From Thermohalobaculum sp050331395 (lineage in GTDB: Bacteria; Pseudomonadota; Alphaproteobacteria; Rhodobacterales; Rhodobacteraceae), in NCBI GenBank assembly GCA_050331395.1, contig JBHJGX010000076.1, forward strand, positions 1 to 64,000: a DNA stretch of 64,000 bases, in the 5' to 3' direction. The notes under the pieces were generated by a model, which saw only the letters and a list, made by a program, of their open reading frames with translations, was not told the DNA's origin and ran no database searches. Each line of letters opens with the position of its first letter. Position 1 is the first letter of the stretch. Both the position numbers and the translations under genes were made by a program. Shown piece by piece: positions 32,641 to 41,810 of this stretch.

Positions 32641-35327
32641 CGCCGGCCGCCGAGGCCGCCCCGAGCGAGGCCGCAGCGGGACCGACCTCGGGTGGACCGC
32701 AACCGCACGCCCCGATGGTCCGGGGCGCAGCGCTCATCCCGCTGATGCTGCTTCTCTCGGGCTTCGCCGGGCTCGGCTATCAGATCGTCTGGATCCGGAT
32801 GCTCTCGATCGGCCTCGGGCACGAGGTCTTTGCCGTGCTCGCGGTGGTGGCCGCCTTCTTTGCGGGCCTCGCGCTCGGGGCGGTGGCGCTCGATGGCCGG
32901 ATCGCCAAAAGCCGGCGGCCAGGGCTTTGGTATGCGGGGCTCGAGATCGTGATCGGGCTCTGGACCCTGGCGCTCGTCGCGCTGATCCCGTTGGCTAATC
33001 TGCGGCTCGCGGCGTGGATGGGGCCCGAGCCGTCGGAGATCTGGCGCTGGACCGTCGCCTTCGGCGGCACCGCGCTTCTTCTTTTGCCGGCCACCGCGGC
33101 GATGGGGGCGACCTTGCCGGCGGCCGAGCGGCTTTATGCCCGCGCCCGGCGTTCGAGCCGCGGGATCGGCGGGCTCTATGGGGCGAACGCCGCCGGGGCG
33201 ATGGCCGGCGCGTTGCTGACGGCCGTACTGATCGCGCCTGCGGTCGGCTTCACCGCAACGCTCTGGATCTTTGCCGCGGCCAACTTCGCCGCGGCCGCGG
33301 TCGTGCTCGCGGGTCCGGCGCGCGGCGAGGCCGACCGTCCCCCGCTCCCCGCGGCAGAGGCGGGCCGAGGACCCTCGCCGCGGATCCTTGTCGTCCTCGC
33401 GATCACAGGGCTGCTCGGCGTCGGCTTCGAGGTCGCCGTCGTGCGCGCGCTCGCGCAGATCCTCGAGAACACGGTCTATTCCTTTGCGGCCGTCCTGTCG
33501 GTCTATCTGCTCGGCACGGCGATCGGGGCGGCCGCCTATCAGCGCGCCTATGCGCAGCGCCGGCGCGACGGCTGGGACGGATCCGCGGTCGGTTTTCTCG
33601 CCGGGCTGACCGGGGCGGCCTGCGCCCTCGGCACGCTGGCGGTCTTTGTGGTCCCCGAGGTCTACAGCACGCTCCGCAGCGGATTCGGCGAGACCGTCCG
33701 GGGTTCGATCGCGGCCGAGATCCTGGCGGCCGCGCTCGTGATCCTCGCGCCGAGCGCAGCGATGGGGGCCTTTTTCTCGCATCTCGCGCAAGGGGCGCGC
33801 GGGCCGTCGGGCGGGCTCGGCGCGGCCTTTGCGGCCAACACCCTCGGCGCGGCGCTCGCGCCCGTTGCGGTCGGCGTCCTGGCGATCCCGGCGCTCGGCG
33901 TCATGGCGAGCCTCGTCGCACTCTCGGCCGCCTATCTGGTCCTCTTGCCGCTCGCGGCCGGCCCTGGCCGGGGCGGGCGCACGGCGCTGGCCGGTCTCAC
34001 GGCGGCGGCCGCCCTCGCCGCCCTCTTCGGACCATACGAACGGCGCCTCCTCCTGCCGCCCCCCGGCGGGCGGATCCTCGAGCACCGCGAAGGCGTCGCG
34101 GCCGCCGCGAGCATCCTCGAGGACCGCGCGGGCGACCGCTGGCTCCGGGTGAACGGCACCTTCACCATGGGCGGCACCGCGTCCTATGCCCTCGACCGGG
34201 TGCAAGGGCATGCGGCGCTCCTTCGCCATCCCGACCCATCCCGCGCGCTCTTCCTCGGCATCGGCACGGGCGCGAGCGTCGCCGCCGCGGCCGATTATCC
34301 GGACCTTAGGACCGAAGCGGTGGATCTCTTGCCGGAAGTCCTCGCGCTCGTCCCGGCTTTCCCCCAGGTGACCGAGAGCCTCGCGGCGGCCGGGGAGCGC
34401 ATCCGGCTCGGCATCGGCGACGCCCGGCGGCGGGTGCGCACCGGCGATGATGCCTGGGACGTCATCGTCTCCGACAATTTTCACCCGGCGAAGGACGGCT
34501 CGGGGCTTCTCTACACGGTCGAGCACTTTGCGGCCGTGCGCGACCGGCTGACGCCGGACGGGGTCTTCGTGCAGTGGTTGCCGCTTCATCAGCTCGACCT
34601 CGCCACGCTTCGGCTGATCGTGCGGAGTTTCCTTGCGGTCTTTCCGGATGCGACGCTCTCGATGGGGAACTACAACCTCGTCACGCCGATCCTCGCGCTC
34701 TCGGGGCACCGGGACGGGGCGCGGCCGAGCCTTGCACGTCTCGCCGAGCGCATGGCCGATGCACCGCTCGCCGAGCCGCTCGCGCGGGTGGGCCTCGGGG
34801 ATCCCTTCGCGGTTTTCGGGCGGCACATGGCCGGGGCGGAGGCACTGGCGGCCTTCGCGGGGCCAGGCCCGCTCAACACCGACGATCACCCCCGCGTGCT
34901 GTTCGAGGCGCCGCGGACCGTCTACGCCCCCCTCGGGTCCCATGCGGATCGGCTGCTCGGCCTTGTCGCGCGTTTCGAGCCGGACCCCGCCGCGGTCGCC
35001 CGGCTCGACGGCGGGCCCGCGGATTTCGCGCCGCGGCTGAGGGCCTATTGGCGAGCTAGGGATGCCTTTCTCGCTTTCGGGCGTTCGGTGAGCGTGACCG
35101 GAGACATCCGCCGGGACGCCCGCGCCATGGCGCCGCGACTTCTCGAGATCGTGCGAATGTCACCGGATTTCCGCGAGGCCTACGACCCGGTCCTCGCCAT
35201 CGCCCGGTCGCTTGCAGGGGTGCGGCCGGAGGCGGCGCTCCAGCTGCTGGCCGCGCTCGATGCGGCCCATCCGCGCCGAGACGATGCCCGGCGGCTCGCG
35301 GCCCAGCTCAGACGGCTGCGCCCGTGA
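32637..35327 (+). CDS. membrane-fused spermidine synthase-like protein
   Basis: This 896-residue fusion has about 12-14 hydrophobic helices in residues 28-475 of the MFS-like kind found in fused spermidine synthase proteins (GLGYQIVWIRMLSIGLGHEV, LPATAAMGATLPAAERLY). A soluble Rossmann methyltransferase-like domain follows (FLGIGTGASVAAAADYPDLR, WDVIVSDNFHPAKDG, LYTVEHFAAV). The C-terminus is helical and repeat-like. Such fusions resemble aminopropyltransferases but need not make spermidine. The end overlaps the convergent HupE-like gene by 20 bases. Confidence 0.85.
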   Translation: MTPAAEAAPSEAAAGPTSGGPQPHAPMVRGAALIPLMLLLSGFAGLGYQIVWIRMLSIGLGHEVFAVLAVVAAFFAGLALGAVALDGRIAKSRRPGLWYAGLEIVIGLWTLALVALIPLANLRLAAWMGPEPSEIWRWTVAFGGTALLLLPATAAMGATLPAAERLYARARRSSRGIGGLYGANAAGAMAGALLTAVLIAPAVGFTATLWIFAAANFAAAAVVLAGPARGEADRPPLPAAEAGRGPSPRILVVLAITGLLGVGFEVAVVRALAQILENTVYSFAAVLSVYLLGTAIGAAAYQRAYAQRRRDGWDGSAVGFLAGLTGAACALGTLAVFVVPEVYSTLRSGFGETVRGSIAAEILAAALVILAPSAAMGAFFSHLAQGARGPSGGLGAAFAANTLGAALAPVAVGVLAIPALGVMASLVALSAAYLVLLPLAAGPGRGGRTALAGLTAAAALAALFGPYERRLLLPPPGGRILEHREGVAAAASILEDRAGDRWLRVNGTFTMGGTASYALDRVQGHAALLRHPDPSRALFLGIGTGASVAAAADYPDLRTEAVDLLPEVLALVPAFPQVTESLAAAGERIRLGIGDARRRVRTGDDAWDVIVSDNFHPAKDGSGLLYTVEHFAAVRDRLTPDGVFVQWLPLHQLDLATLRLIVRSFLAVFPDATLSMGNYNLVTPILALSGHRDGARPSLARLAERMADAPLAEPLARVGLGDPFAVFGRHMAGAEALAAFAGPGPLNTDDHPRVLFEAPRTVYAPLGSHADRLLGLVARFEPDPAAVARLDGGPADFAPRLRAYWRARDAFLAFGRSVSVTGDIRRDARAMAPRLLEIVRMSPDFREAYDPVLAIARSLAGVRPEAALQLLAALDAAHPRRDDARRLAAQLRRLRP

Positions 35328-35919
35328 GCGAAAGCGTAAGAAAAATCGTGCCGATCGCCGCGACCCAAGAGCTGAGCACCCGTCCCGCAATCGGCGTCCA
35401 ACTGCGCGCGGCAAAGCCGACGGTGGCGAGGGCGATCAGAAGCGTGCCCGTGACGGTTCCCGCGGTGAGGACGCCGGGCGCATAGAGCGTCCAATCGATC
35501 GCCAGATCGCCCTGCGCCGGGATCCCGTTCGAGAGCCCGCTCACCACGCCGACGGCGCCCGCGAGCGTTGCCAGGGCCCAAGCGGGCAGCCGGAAGGCAA
35601 AGGCGCCAAGGACGCCAGGGATCGCGAGCGCCGCGCCGACCGCCGGATCGACGCTCTCGGGGACGGGCGCGAGCGCGGTCACACCGAGCCCTGCCCCGAT
35701 CCCGAGCGGCAGCGCCAGCAACATCCAGCGCGCCTGCTCCCGCGGCTGCGCCGCCGCCAAAAGCCCGAGGCCGAGGAGCGCGATCACGTCTCCGGGCGCC
35801 GACAAGAGATGAAGCGCACCCGCGTAGAAATCGCCGAATTCGAGGCCGACGAGATGCGCCGACGCCGGCGCGGGCCAAAGCGCGAGGAGGGCCAGAGGGA
35901 GCCAGAGACGCGGCATCAT
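35308..35919 (-). CDS. HupE/UreJ-family membrane protein 1
   Basis: This 203-residue polytopic membrane protein has an N-terminal signal-like segment ending PASAH, with His as the likely first mature residue, then about six helices. HLVGLEFGDFYAGALHLLSAP is HupE/UreJ-like. Family members are thought to move nickel or cobalt. It is less canonical than the next gene because it lacks a clear HPxxGxDH motif. ATG at 35919 overlaps the preceding stop (ATGA). It is last in a four-gene operon. Confidence 0.72.
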   Translation of the reverse strand: MMPRLWLPLALLALWPAPASAHLVGLEFGDFYAGALHLLSAPGDVIALLGLGLLAAAQPREQARWMLLALPLGIGAGLGVTALAPVPESVDPAVGAALAIPGVLGAFAFRLPAWALATLAGAVGVVSGLSNGIPAQGDLAIDWTLYAPGVLTAGTVTGTLLIALATVGFAARSWTPIAGRVLSSWVAAIGTIFLTLSLTGAAV

Positions 35920-36509
35920 AGAACTCCAAGCACGCCGGCGGTGAACCATAGACCGAGGAGGGCGATCGCAGCACCGCAGCCCCGCACGATCCATGGGCCT
36001 GTACCCTCCCAGTCGTTCAGGAGCCCGATGGCGATGCCCGCCCCATGCAAGAGCCCGGTCGCCAGCATGAACCCGGCACCATACGCGATCGGTGAGCTGG
36101 CCTCGGGGATCTCGGTGCCATGGGCGTGCCCGTGGAAGATCGCGAAAAGCCCGACGATCAGCACCGCAAGCCAGACCGGGGCCCGGAACGCGGCGGCGAC
36201 GGCGAAGCCCAGCAAGAAGGCCGAGAGCGCGACGCCGAGTGCGACCTGCGGCACCGGCACGCCGAGCACCCCGAGGGTGCCGCCGACGGCCATCATCATC
36301 GGAAAAGCGATCGGCAGCGCGACGAGGAGCGGCATGCCGAGTTGCGCGCCCCAGAGGCCGACGGCGACCATGGCGACCAGGTGATCAGGGCCGAGGAGCG
36401 GATGGAGCACGCCGCTCTGAAAGCCGCCGGCGACCCCCTCGACGCTGTGTGCGAGCGCCGCCACCGGCAAGAGCGCGCAGAGCAGGGCGAGCGCAAGAGG
36501 CCGGGCCAT
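35916..36509 (-). CDS. HupE/UreJ-family membrane protein 2
   Basis: This 197-residue membrane protein has the HupE/UreJ hallmark HPLLGPDHLVAMVAVGLWG (HPxxGxDH), a nickel/cobalt permease signature, and the second family motif FHGHAHG plus LLHGAGIAIG. A cleavable N-terminal segment ends AALAH, so the mature chain again starts with His. ATG at 36509 is used; a GTG six bases upstream overlaps the preceding stop as GTGA. It most likely transports Ni2+ or Co2+; no urease or hydrogenase genes are in the window. Confidence 0.85.
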   Translation of the reverse strand: MARPLALALLCALLPVAALAHSVEGVAGGFQSGVLHPLLGPDHLVAMVAVGLWGAQLGMPLLVALPIAFPMMMAVGGTLGVLGVPVPQVALGVALSAFLLGFAVAAAFRAPVWLAVLIVGLFAIFHGHAHGTEIPEASSPIAYGAGFMLATGLLHGAGIAIGLLNDWEGTGPWIVRGCGAAIALLGLWFTAGVLGVL

Positions 36510-36511
36510 GG

Positions 36512-37489
36512 TCACGCTCCCACCATCACGGCGACACGTTCGACGAACCAGAAGGCCGCGAGCCCGCCGATCGCATAGGCCGGCGCCCGCAGGCTCCAGT
36601 TCGGCCACTGCACCCGCATGACCCGGTAAGCCCAGGCGAGCGCGATCACCCCGAGAACAAAGGCGATCTGCCCCGCTTCGACGCCGAGGTTAAAGGCAAC
36701 GAGGGCGTAGGGCACCGCCTCAGAGGGCAGACCGAGGGCGACGAGCGCGTTCGCGAAGCCCATGCCGTGCAACAGGCCGAAGCCGAAGGCGACGATCCAC
36801 GGGTGTCGCAGGGTAAAGCTCGAGCGGCCCTGTTGCGCGCGGATCACCTCGACGCCGACGAACACGATCGAGAGCGCGATGAGCGCATTCACGTAGAGCT
36901 CGGGCACGCCGACGAAGCCGAAGGTCACCAGGGCGAGCGTGATCGAGTGGGCGACCGTGAACGCGGTGATCGTGTTGAAGAGCATCCAGCCGCGGGCAAT
37001 CCATACGAGCCCGAGGACAAAGAGCAGATGGTCGATCCCTTTGAGGATGTGCTCGATGCCGAGGATCAGATAATCCCAGGACACTCTGAGTTTGCCCTCG
37101 AGCGTGTCCGCCGCATAGGCCGGCGTGACGTTGGCCACCGGCTGGGTCGGGCTGAGCGTATAGATCTGGGTCTCGCCCGTTTGCGCGCGGATCTTGAACA
37201 TTGCCGCCGACTGGCCCGCGCCGATGCCCTCGAAACTGAGCGCGCCGACCAAGCCCTCGGACCCGCAGTCGAGGGTCGGTGCCGCGTAGGTGCAGTGCTC
37301 GGGGAAGATCGGCTCGAAGCTCTCGTTCGCCTGGGTGTTGGGCTTCATCTCCCACGAGACCGTGTAGGTGCCGGCGCTCAGTTCGGCGATGCGCAGCACC
37401 GCGAGTTCGGTCACATGGGCGGCCGCGGTCCCGCCCCAGAAGCCGAGCGCGAGGAGAAGTCCGCAGAGCAAACGGAGCTGGGGGGTCAT
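36512..37489 (-). CDS. HupE/UreJ-family protein 3 with N-terminal extracytoplasmic domain
   Basis: This 325-residue protein has a signal peptide ending GGTAAAH (mature His start) and a periplasmic beta-domain of about 125 residues with two cysteines (EHCTY, LDCGSE). A HupE-like membrane domain of about seven helices follows, with the typical LGIEHILKGIDHLLFVLGL and HGMGFANALVALGLP. The start ATG at 37489 overlaps the PPIase stop. The extra domain may capture substrate. It belongs to the longer 'HupE/UreJ family' proteins common in marine bacteria. Confidence 0.84.
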   Translation of the reverse strand: MTPQLRLLCGLLLALGFWGGTAAAHVTELAVLRIAELSAGTYTVSWEMKPNTQANESFEPIFPEHCTYAAPTLDCGSEGLVGALSFEGIGAGQSAAMFKIRAQTGETQIYTLSPTQPVANVTPAYAADTLEGKLRVSWDYLILGIEHILKGIDHLLFVLGLVWIARGWMLFNTITAFTVAHSITLALVTFGFVGVPELYVNALIALSIVFVGVEVIRAQQGRSSFTLRHPWIVAFGFGLLHGMGFANALVALGLPSEAVPYALVAFNLGVEAGQIAFVLGVIALAWAYRVMRVQWPNWSLRAPAYAIGGLAAFWFVERVAVMVGA

Positions 37490-38361
37490 TGCGCGGTTGC
37501 CTCCGCCGTGTCGGGGCCCTCGCCATCCAGATCGACGAACTCGCCCATATAGGCCCGGCGCTCGATCGGATAGGTGGCCATCAGCGCCTCGAGGGCCGCA
37601 CGCGCTTCGATCGCCACCTCCCTTTGACGCCACTGGGCGATGGCCTCCCCCTCGACATCCTCGAATTCCGGAATCTCGGCCGCTTGGCTGCCCAGATATT
37701 GGACGACCTGCCAGCCGCGCGGCGAGGCGAGCGCGGTCCAAACCTCGGGCTCGGCCGCCTCGACCGCGTCGATGAACGCATCGCCGAGCAGGCCCACGAG
37801 TTGCGGGCGCGGCCGGTTCTGGAAATTGACGAGCGGATAACGCCCGGGCGCGGGCCGCTCGCCGCGCGCGAGCGTCGCATTCATCTCCTCGGCCAGGGCC
37901 TGTGCATCGGCCTCGGTGCCGTCGAGGCCGATGACCCGGAAGCTCACCCGCGGCGGAATGCCGTAACGCTCCGCATTCTCCTCGAACCAGGCTTCGACCT
38001 CACCCTCCGCGGGCTCGGGCGCCGAAATGCCGCTGACAAGCATCAGACGCATCCGCTGGGCGAGGCGCTCGCGCATCATCTCGTCGCCCTCGTCGAGACG
38101 CAGATCGCGGGCTTCGCGGTATAGGATCTCTTTGACCAAAAAGACGTCCACAAGCTCGTCCATTTCCGCGGGCGTCGGCTTTCGTCCCCGGCCCTCGACA
38201 AAGGCGTCCGACAGTCGCTGTTGGACTTCCGCATCGACACGGATGGTGCGCGGGTCCGTTTCTTCGGGGCGGGTCGCAAGACTAACACCGTATAGAACCA
38301 GGCCGATCAAGACGAAATGCGTGAGTGGATCCTCGAGGACACGCTTTAACAGGGTGATCAA
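37486..38361 (-). CDS. membrane-anchored PpiC-type peptidyl-prolyl isomerase-like protein
   Basis: This 291-residue protein has a single N-terminal transmembrane helix (THFVLIGLVLYGVSLA), then a helical SurA/PpiD-like region (RPTPAEMDELVDVFLVKEIL-type sequence near residues 60-90) and a parvulin-like region with SFRVIGLDGTEADAQALAEE. The start is a TTG at 38361 with AGGAGA six bases upstream; the frame stays open to 38466 but lacks a start signal there. It should act as a periplasmic chaperone. It heads the operon with three HupE-like genes and faces the DUF3604 gene. Confidence 0.78.
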   Translation of the reverse strand: MITLLKRVLEDPLTHFVLIGLVLYGVSLATRPEETDPRTIRVDAEVQQRLSDAFVEGRGRKPTPAEMDELVDVFLVKEILYREARDLRLDEGDEMMRERLAQRMRLMLVSGISAPEPAEGEVEAWFEENAERYGIPPRVSFRVIGLDGTEADAQALAEEMNATLARGERPAPGRYPLVNFQNRPRPQLVGLLGDAFIDAVEAAEPEVWTALASPRGWQVVQYLGSQAAEIPEFEDVEGEAIAQWRQREVAIEARAALEALMATYPIERRAYMGEFVDLDGEGPDTAEATAQ

Positions 38362-38625
38362 GAGCGGTCTCCTGGCTGATACGGATCCGAGGGTCAGCGG
38401 CTCCGGGTGGTCGCGAACCTTGGCTGACAGCTTGAGGTCATAGACGAAGGCAAGTTTGCCTGACAAGTCCGAGGTTTAACCCGGGGCCGTCACCGTTTCG
38501 TCATAAAAGTTTGACCGCTTTGTCTTGAAAGTTCACATGTTCCGAGAGGCACTTGATTTAGGTCAGTGAGTTGTGACACTTCGCACAGCGGTTGACCGCC
38601 GCTGACCATTTATCAGGGGAAGAAA
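38362..38625. promoter_or_regulatory. divergent promoter region between PPIase operon and DUF3604 gene
   Basis: This 264-base intergenic region separates two divergent transcription units that may be coregulated. The part near 38490-38580 is AT-rich. A short inverted repeat around 38590-38606 (GCGG, TTGACCGCCGC) is visible. An AGGGGAAG ribosome binding site precedes the DUF3604 ATG. No confident -10/-35 could be chosen. Confidence 0.4.
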
Positions 38626-40908
38626 ATGCCGAACACCATGTTGCGCGGGACCCTCGCGCTGGCCAGCGGCGTGAGTGCGCTCGCGCTCACCGCCGGTCTG
38701 GCCGCCGCTCAGACGGCGACCACCAACTTCATCAACGAACTGGAAGACGCGGGCTCGTACCTGTCGGGCGACTTCCACAACCACACCTCGTGCACCGACG
38801 GCTCGATGTCGGTCACCGTCACGGTCAACGAATCGCTCGACACCTACGGCCTCGACTGGTTCGCCCAGACCGGCCACGGCGGCGGCTCGCTCAACCGCGA
38901 TTGCCGGTTCTCGGACCCGGAATATGACGGCTCGGTCTCGGGGTCGGGCAATTTCTGGCAGGAAACCATCGGCGCCGACGCGCTCCTCGGCGACGTGGAA
39001 TTCTCGGGCGGCAACGGCGCGAGCACCCGCTTCGGCGACGAAGGCGCCCGCGAGATGCACCGCTGGCAGAACCTGATCGAGTACGCCTACCCGATGCAAG
39101 CGGCGGCCGGTCAGATCGCCGACAAGCCGGCGTGGATCGGCATCGAGCACAACGCCCCGGGCCACGAGCACGTCTCGATGGCGATCCTCACCGAGGGTCT
39201 GCGCGAGGGCTTGCCGCTCACCCCTGACTTCACGCCTTATGCGACCGGTCAGTTCGAATACCTCTTCGACCGGGGCAACAACGACCGTTCGGGCGGCCTC
39301 GACTTCGAAGATCCGGCCAACAACGGCATCCCGCTCCAGGAAGACCAGACCGGCCAGGCCGGCCACGAGTACTCTGTGACCTCGGTCGAGTGGCTCCGTG
39401 AGAACCACCGCACGACGTCTTATTTCGTGCCGGCGCACGTCGAGCGTCAGGGCGGCTTCGTCCCGGACGAGAACCGCGGCTATAATGTCGAGCACTTCCG
39501 CGACTATTACAACGCCGGTCTGCTCAACCTCTTCGCGCCGACGGGCCAATCGCTTGCCTACGGCGGCGAATTCCTCGCCGGCCACCAGTTCGCCAACGGC
39601 GGCCGTGGCACCTACGAACTCGACCGTCCGACTGCCGGCTTCGGCACCTACGGCGGCGCCGGCGCCTATGCGGGCGCGGAAATCGCGGTCCCGACCCGTG
39701 CCTTCGACGGCGGCGACGGCGAAATCGCCACCAACGCCTTCCTGAATGGCGAGCCGGTCTCGATCGTTCTGCCGACCGACGGCGAAGTTCTCGACGAAGA
39801 AGACCTGAACTCGATCCGCGATCAGTTCGACGCGATCTTCGAAGGCCGTCTGACCGAGCCGTCGGGCTCCGACCAGTTCGACAGCTTCGACACCGAAGAG
39901 CCCATCGAGCAGTACGTGCTCGGCCGGCCGGGTCTCGCCACCATGTGGGACGCGCTCCTCGGCGAAGGCCGCAAGTTCTGGATCTTCTCCAGCTCTGACT
40001 GGCACAACCGAGGTCAGTTCGGCCCGTTCGAGCCCGAATCGACCCTCGATCCGTGGCCGGGCGAGTACAACAAGTCCTATGCCTACACGGACACGAACGC
40101 GACCAACTATGACCAGTCGGTCGCCCAGGCGATCCTTCGCGGCAAGCGCTCGGGCAACGTCTGGAACGTGCACGGCGACCTGATCGACGAGTTCTACTTC
40201 GTGATGTGCCAGGGCGAGCTCTGCGCCACCATGGGCCAGACGCTCCGCGTCGATGCCGGCGGCCCGGACGTGCAGTGGGAAATCCGCCTCCGCGATCCGG
40301 AAGGCGCGAACTTCTCGCCCTACACCTTCGACAACCCGTCGCTCGCCCAGATCGGCATGAGCGTGCCGATGAACGAGCCGGTGCTCAGCCACATCGACGT
40401 AATCCGGGGTGACGTGACCGGCCTGATCTCGCCCGATCAGCCCGAGTACTTCACCAACGTGGCGAACCCGACCGTCGAGATCTTCGGCACGGTCGACAAC
40501 ATGGCCGGCGAGTTCACCGCCGACGGTGAGTTCCTCGTCGCCACCGGCTCGATCCCGGCCGCCACGATCTCGAACGAGATGTACTTCCGCGTCCGCGGCA
40601 CGAACATCCCGAAGGGCACGCCGAACGAGACCGACGCGGACGGCAACCCGCTCCTCGACGATTTCGCCTCGCTGATCCCCTGCACCGCCGAAGGCAACGG
40701 CGCCCCCTCGGGCACCGCGAGCCCGACGCCGATCAACTCGTCGATTTTCGCTCGCGCCGAGATTGACGCCCAGTTCGACCCGACCCGCTGCCCGGATCAC
40801 CTCCCGGTCGACGCGTCGGGCACCAAGTTCATCGACGCCGATGTCGAAGCTTGGGCCGACCTGTGGTTCTACTCGAGCCCGATCTTCCTCCGTCCGTTCA
40901 ACCGCTGA
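38626..40908 (+). CDS. large secreted DUF3604/PHP-type protein
   Basis: This 760-residue exported protein has a Sec signal peptide ending GLAAAQT. The mature protein opens with a PHP metal site, GDFHNHTSCTDGS (His51, His53), and has further candidate ligands in GIEHNAPGHEH (about residue 167) and SSSDWHNRG (about residues 458-460): the DUF3604 pattern. It is presumably a metal-dependent hydrolase acting outside the cytoplasm. Codon use is unusually uniform (a strong preference for a few codons), suggesting high expression. A strong hairpin follows the stop, and the type II secretion locus begins just after it. Confidence 0.85.
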   Translation: MPNTMLRGTLALASGVSALALTAGLAAAQTATTNFINELEDAGSYLSGDFHNHTSCTDGSMSVTVTVNESLDTYGLDWFAQTGHGGGSLNRDCRFSDPEYDGSVSGSGNFWQETIGADALLGDVEFSGGNGASTRFGDEGAREMHRWQNLIEYAYPMQAAAGQIADKPAWIGIEHNAPGHEHVSMAILTEGLREGLPLTPDFTPYATGQFEYLFDRGNNDRSGGLDFEDPANNGIPLQEDQTGQAGHEYSVTSVEWLRENHRTTSYFVPAHVERQGGFVPDENRGYNVEHFRDYYNAGLLNLFAPTGQSLAYGGEFLAGHQFANGGRGTYELDRPTAGFGTYGGAGAYAGAEIAVPTRAFDGGDGEIATNAFLNGEPVSIVLPTDGEVLDEEDLNSIRDQFDAIFEGRLTEPSGSDQFDSFDTEEPIEQYVLGRPGLATMWDALLGEGRKFWIFSSSDWHNRGQFGPFEPESTLDPWPGEYNKSYAYTDTNATNYDQSVAQAILRGKRSGNVWNVHGDLIDEFYFVMCQGELCATMGQTLRVDAGGPDVQWEIRLRDPEGANFSPYTFDNPSLAQIGMSVPMNEPVLSHIDVIRGDVTGLISPDQPEYFTNVANPTVEIFGTVDNMAGEFTADGEFLVATGSIPAATISNEMYFRVRGTNIPKGTPNETDADGNPLLDDFASLIPCTAEGNGAPSGTASPTPINSSIFARAEIDAQFDPTRCPDHLPVDASGTKFIDADVEAWADLWFYSSPIFLRPFNR

Positions 40909-40951
40909 GCGGGCTGGCCCCGCGGGGCCGAGACGGAAACCGATCGACCGC

Positions 40952-40971
40952 GGGGGCCCTTCGGGGCCCCC
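40952..40971 (+). terminator. GC-rich hairpin with UUCG loop
   Basis: A perfect 8-bp stem (GGGGGCCC/GGGCCCCC) closed by a TTCG tetraloop lies 43 bases after the DUF3604 stop and 25 bases before gspO. The U-tract is weak (GTTCG), but the stem is very stable. It probably separates the two transcription units. Confidence 0.7.
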
Positions 40972-40996
40972 GTTCGCATGAAAGCCCCGAACCGCC

Positions 40997-41743
40997 ATGA
41001 CGGTCCTCGACCTCGTCCTCCTCGCCACCGCGCCGGCCATCGGCTCCTTTGCCGCGCTGGCCGCAGACCGGGCCGAGACCGGCCGGTCCGCCATCGCCCC
41101 GCGCTCGCGCTGCGACGGCTGCGGACGCCCGATTGCGCCGCAAGACCTGGTGCCGATCCTCTCGTTCCTTTGGCTGGGGGGCCGTGCCCGCTGTTGCGGC
41201 GCGCGGATCCCGGCGCATCTCCCAGGTCTCGAGCTCGCCAGCTTCGCCATCGCCGCCTGGGGGTTGTCGGCGACCACGGCCGCGCCCGAGGCGATCCGTA
41301 TCGCAACCGTCGGCCTCGGCACCGCGCTCGTCGGCCTCGCCTGGTTCGATCTCCGCCATTTCCGCCTGCCCGATGCGGCGACCCTGCCGCTCCTCCTCGG
41401 CGGGCTCGCGCTCTCCGCCGCCGGGCTCACGGGCCCGATGTGGAGCCACGCAGCCGGGGCCGCCGCGGGCTATGCCCTGATCGCGGGGATCGACGCCGCC
41501 TATCGCCGGATCCGCGGGCAAACGGGCCTCGGCCTCGGCGATGCCAAACTCCTCGCGGCCGGCGGCGCCTGGACCGGGCTCGCGGCGTTGCCGTCGATCC
41601 TGCTCTTGGGCGCACTCGCGGGGATCGGGACCGCGCTCCTCCGCGGCAGCCGCTGGCGCGAGCCGCTTCCCTTCGGCCCGGGCCTCGCGCTCGGCATCTG
41701 GCTCGCCTGGTGCCATGGGCCGGTCCTTCTGATGGCGCCGTGA
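40997..41743 (+). CDS. gspO: type II secretion prepilin peptidase
   Basis: This 248-residue polytopic aspartic protease should cleave and methylate pseudopilins GspG-K. The two catalytic Asp motifs are present: WFDLRHFRLPD and GLGDAKLLAAGGAW. The N-terminal cysteine cluster has CDGC, but the second pair reads ARCCG, so one Cys of the usual CxxC seems replaced. It opens the secretion locus, in the same direction as gspE-D. Confidence 0.9.
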   Translation: MTVLDLVLLATAPAIGSFAALAADRAETGRSAIAPRSRCDGCGRPIAPQDLVPILSFLWLGGRARCCGARIPAHLPGLELASFAIAAWGLSATTAAPEAIRIATVGLGTALVGLAWFDLRHFRLPDAATLPLLLGGLALSAAGLTGPMWSHAAGAAAGYALIAGIDAAYRRIRGQTGLGLGDAKLLAAGGAWTGLAALPSILLLGALAGIGTALLRGSRWREPLPFGPGLALGIWLAWCHGPVLLMAP

Positions 41744-41810
41744 TCGGCCGCCGCCGCGTTTGGCAAGCCCAGAGCCAGCCGCTATAAAACCGAGGAATGC
41801 GGGAGCCGCG

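Noticed and set aside
32556..34943. A 795-codon minus-strand frame opposite the spermidine synthase-like gene
   Set aside because: Arg/Glu/Asp/Gly-rich antisense shadow; the plus strand shows transmembrane helices and a methyltransferase motif.
38563..41430. A 955-codon open frame antisense to the DUF3604 gene
   Set aside because: Val/Arg/Asp/Glu repeats with no domain; the opposite strand has a signal peptide and PHP motifs. The openness reflects unusually uniform codon use of the real gene.
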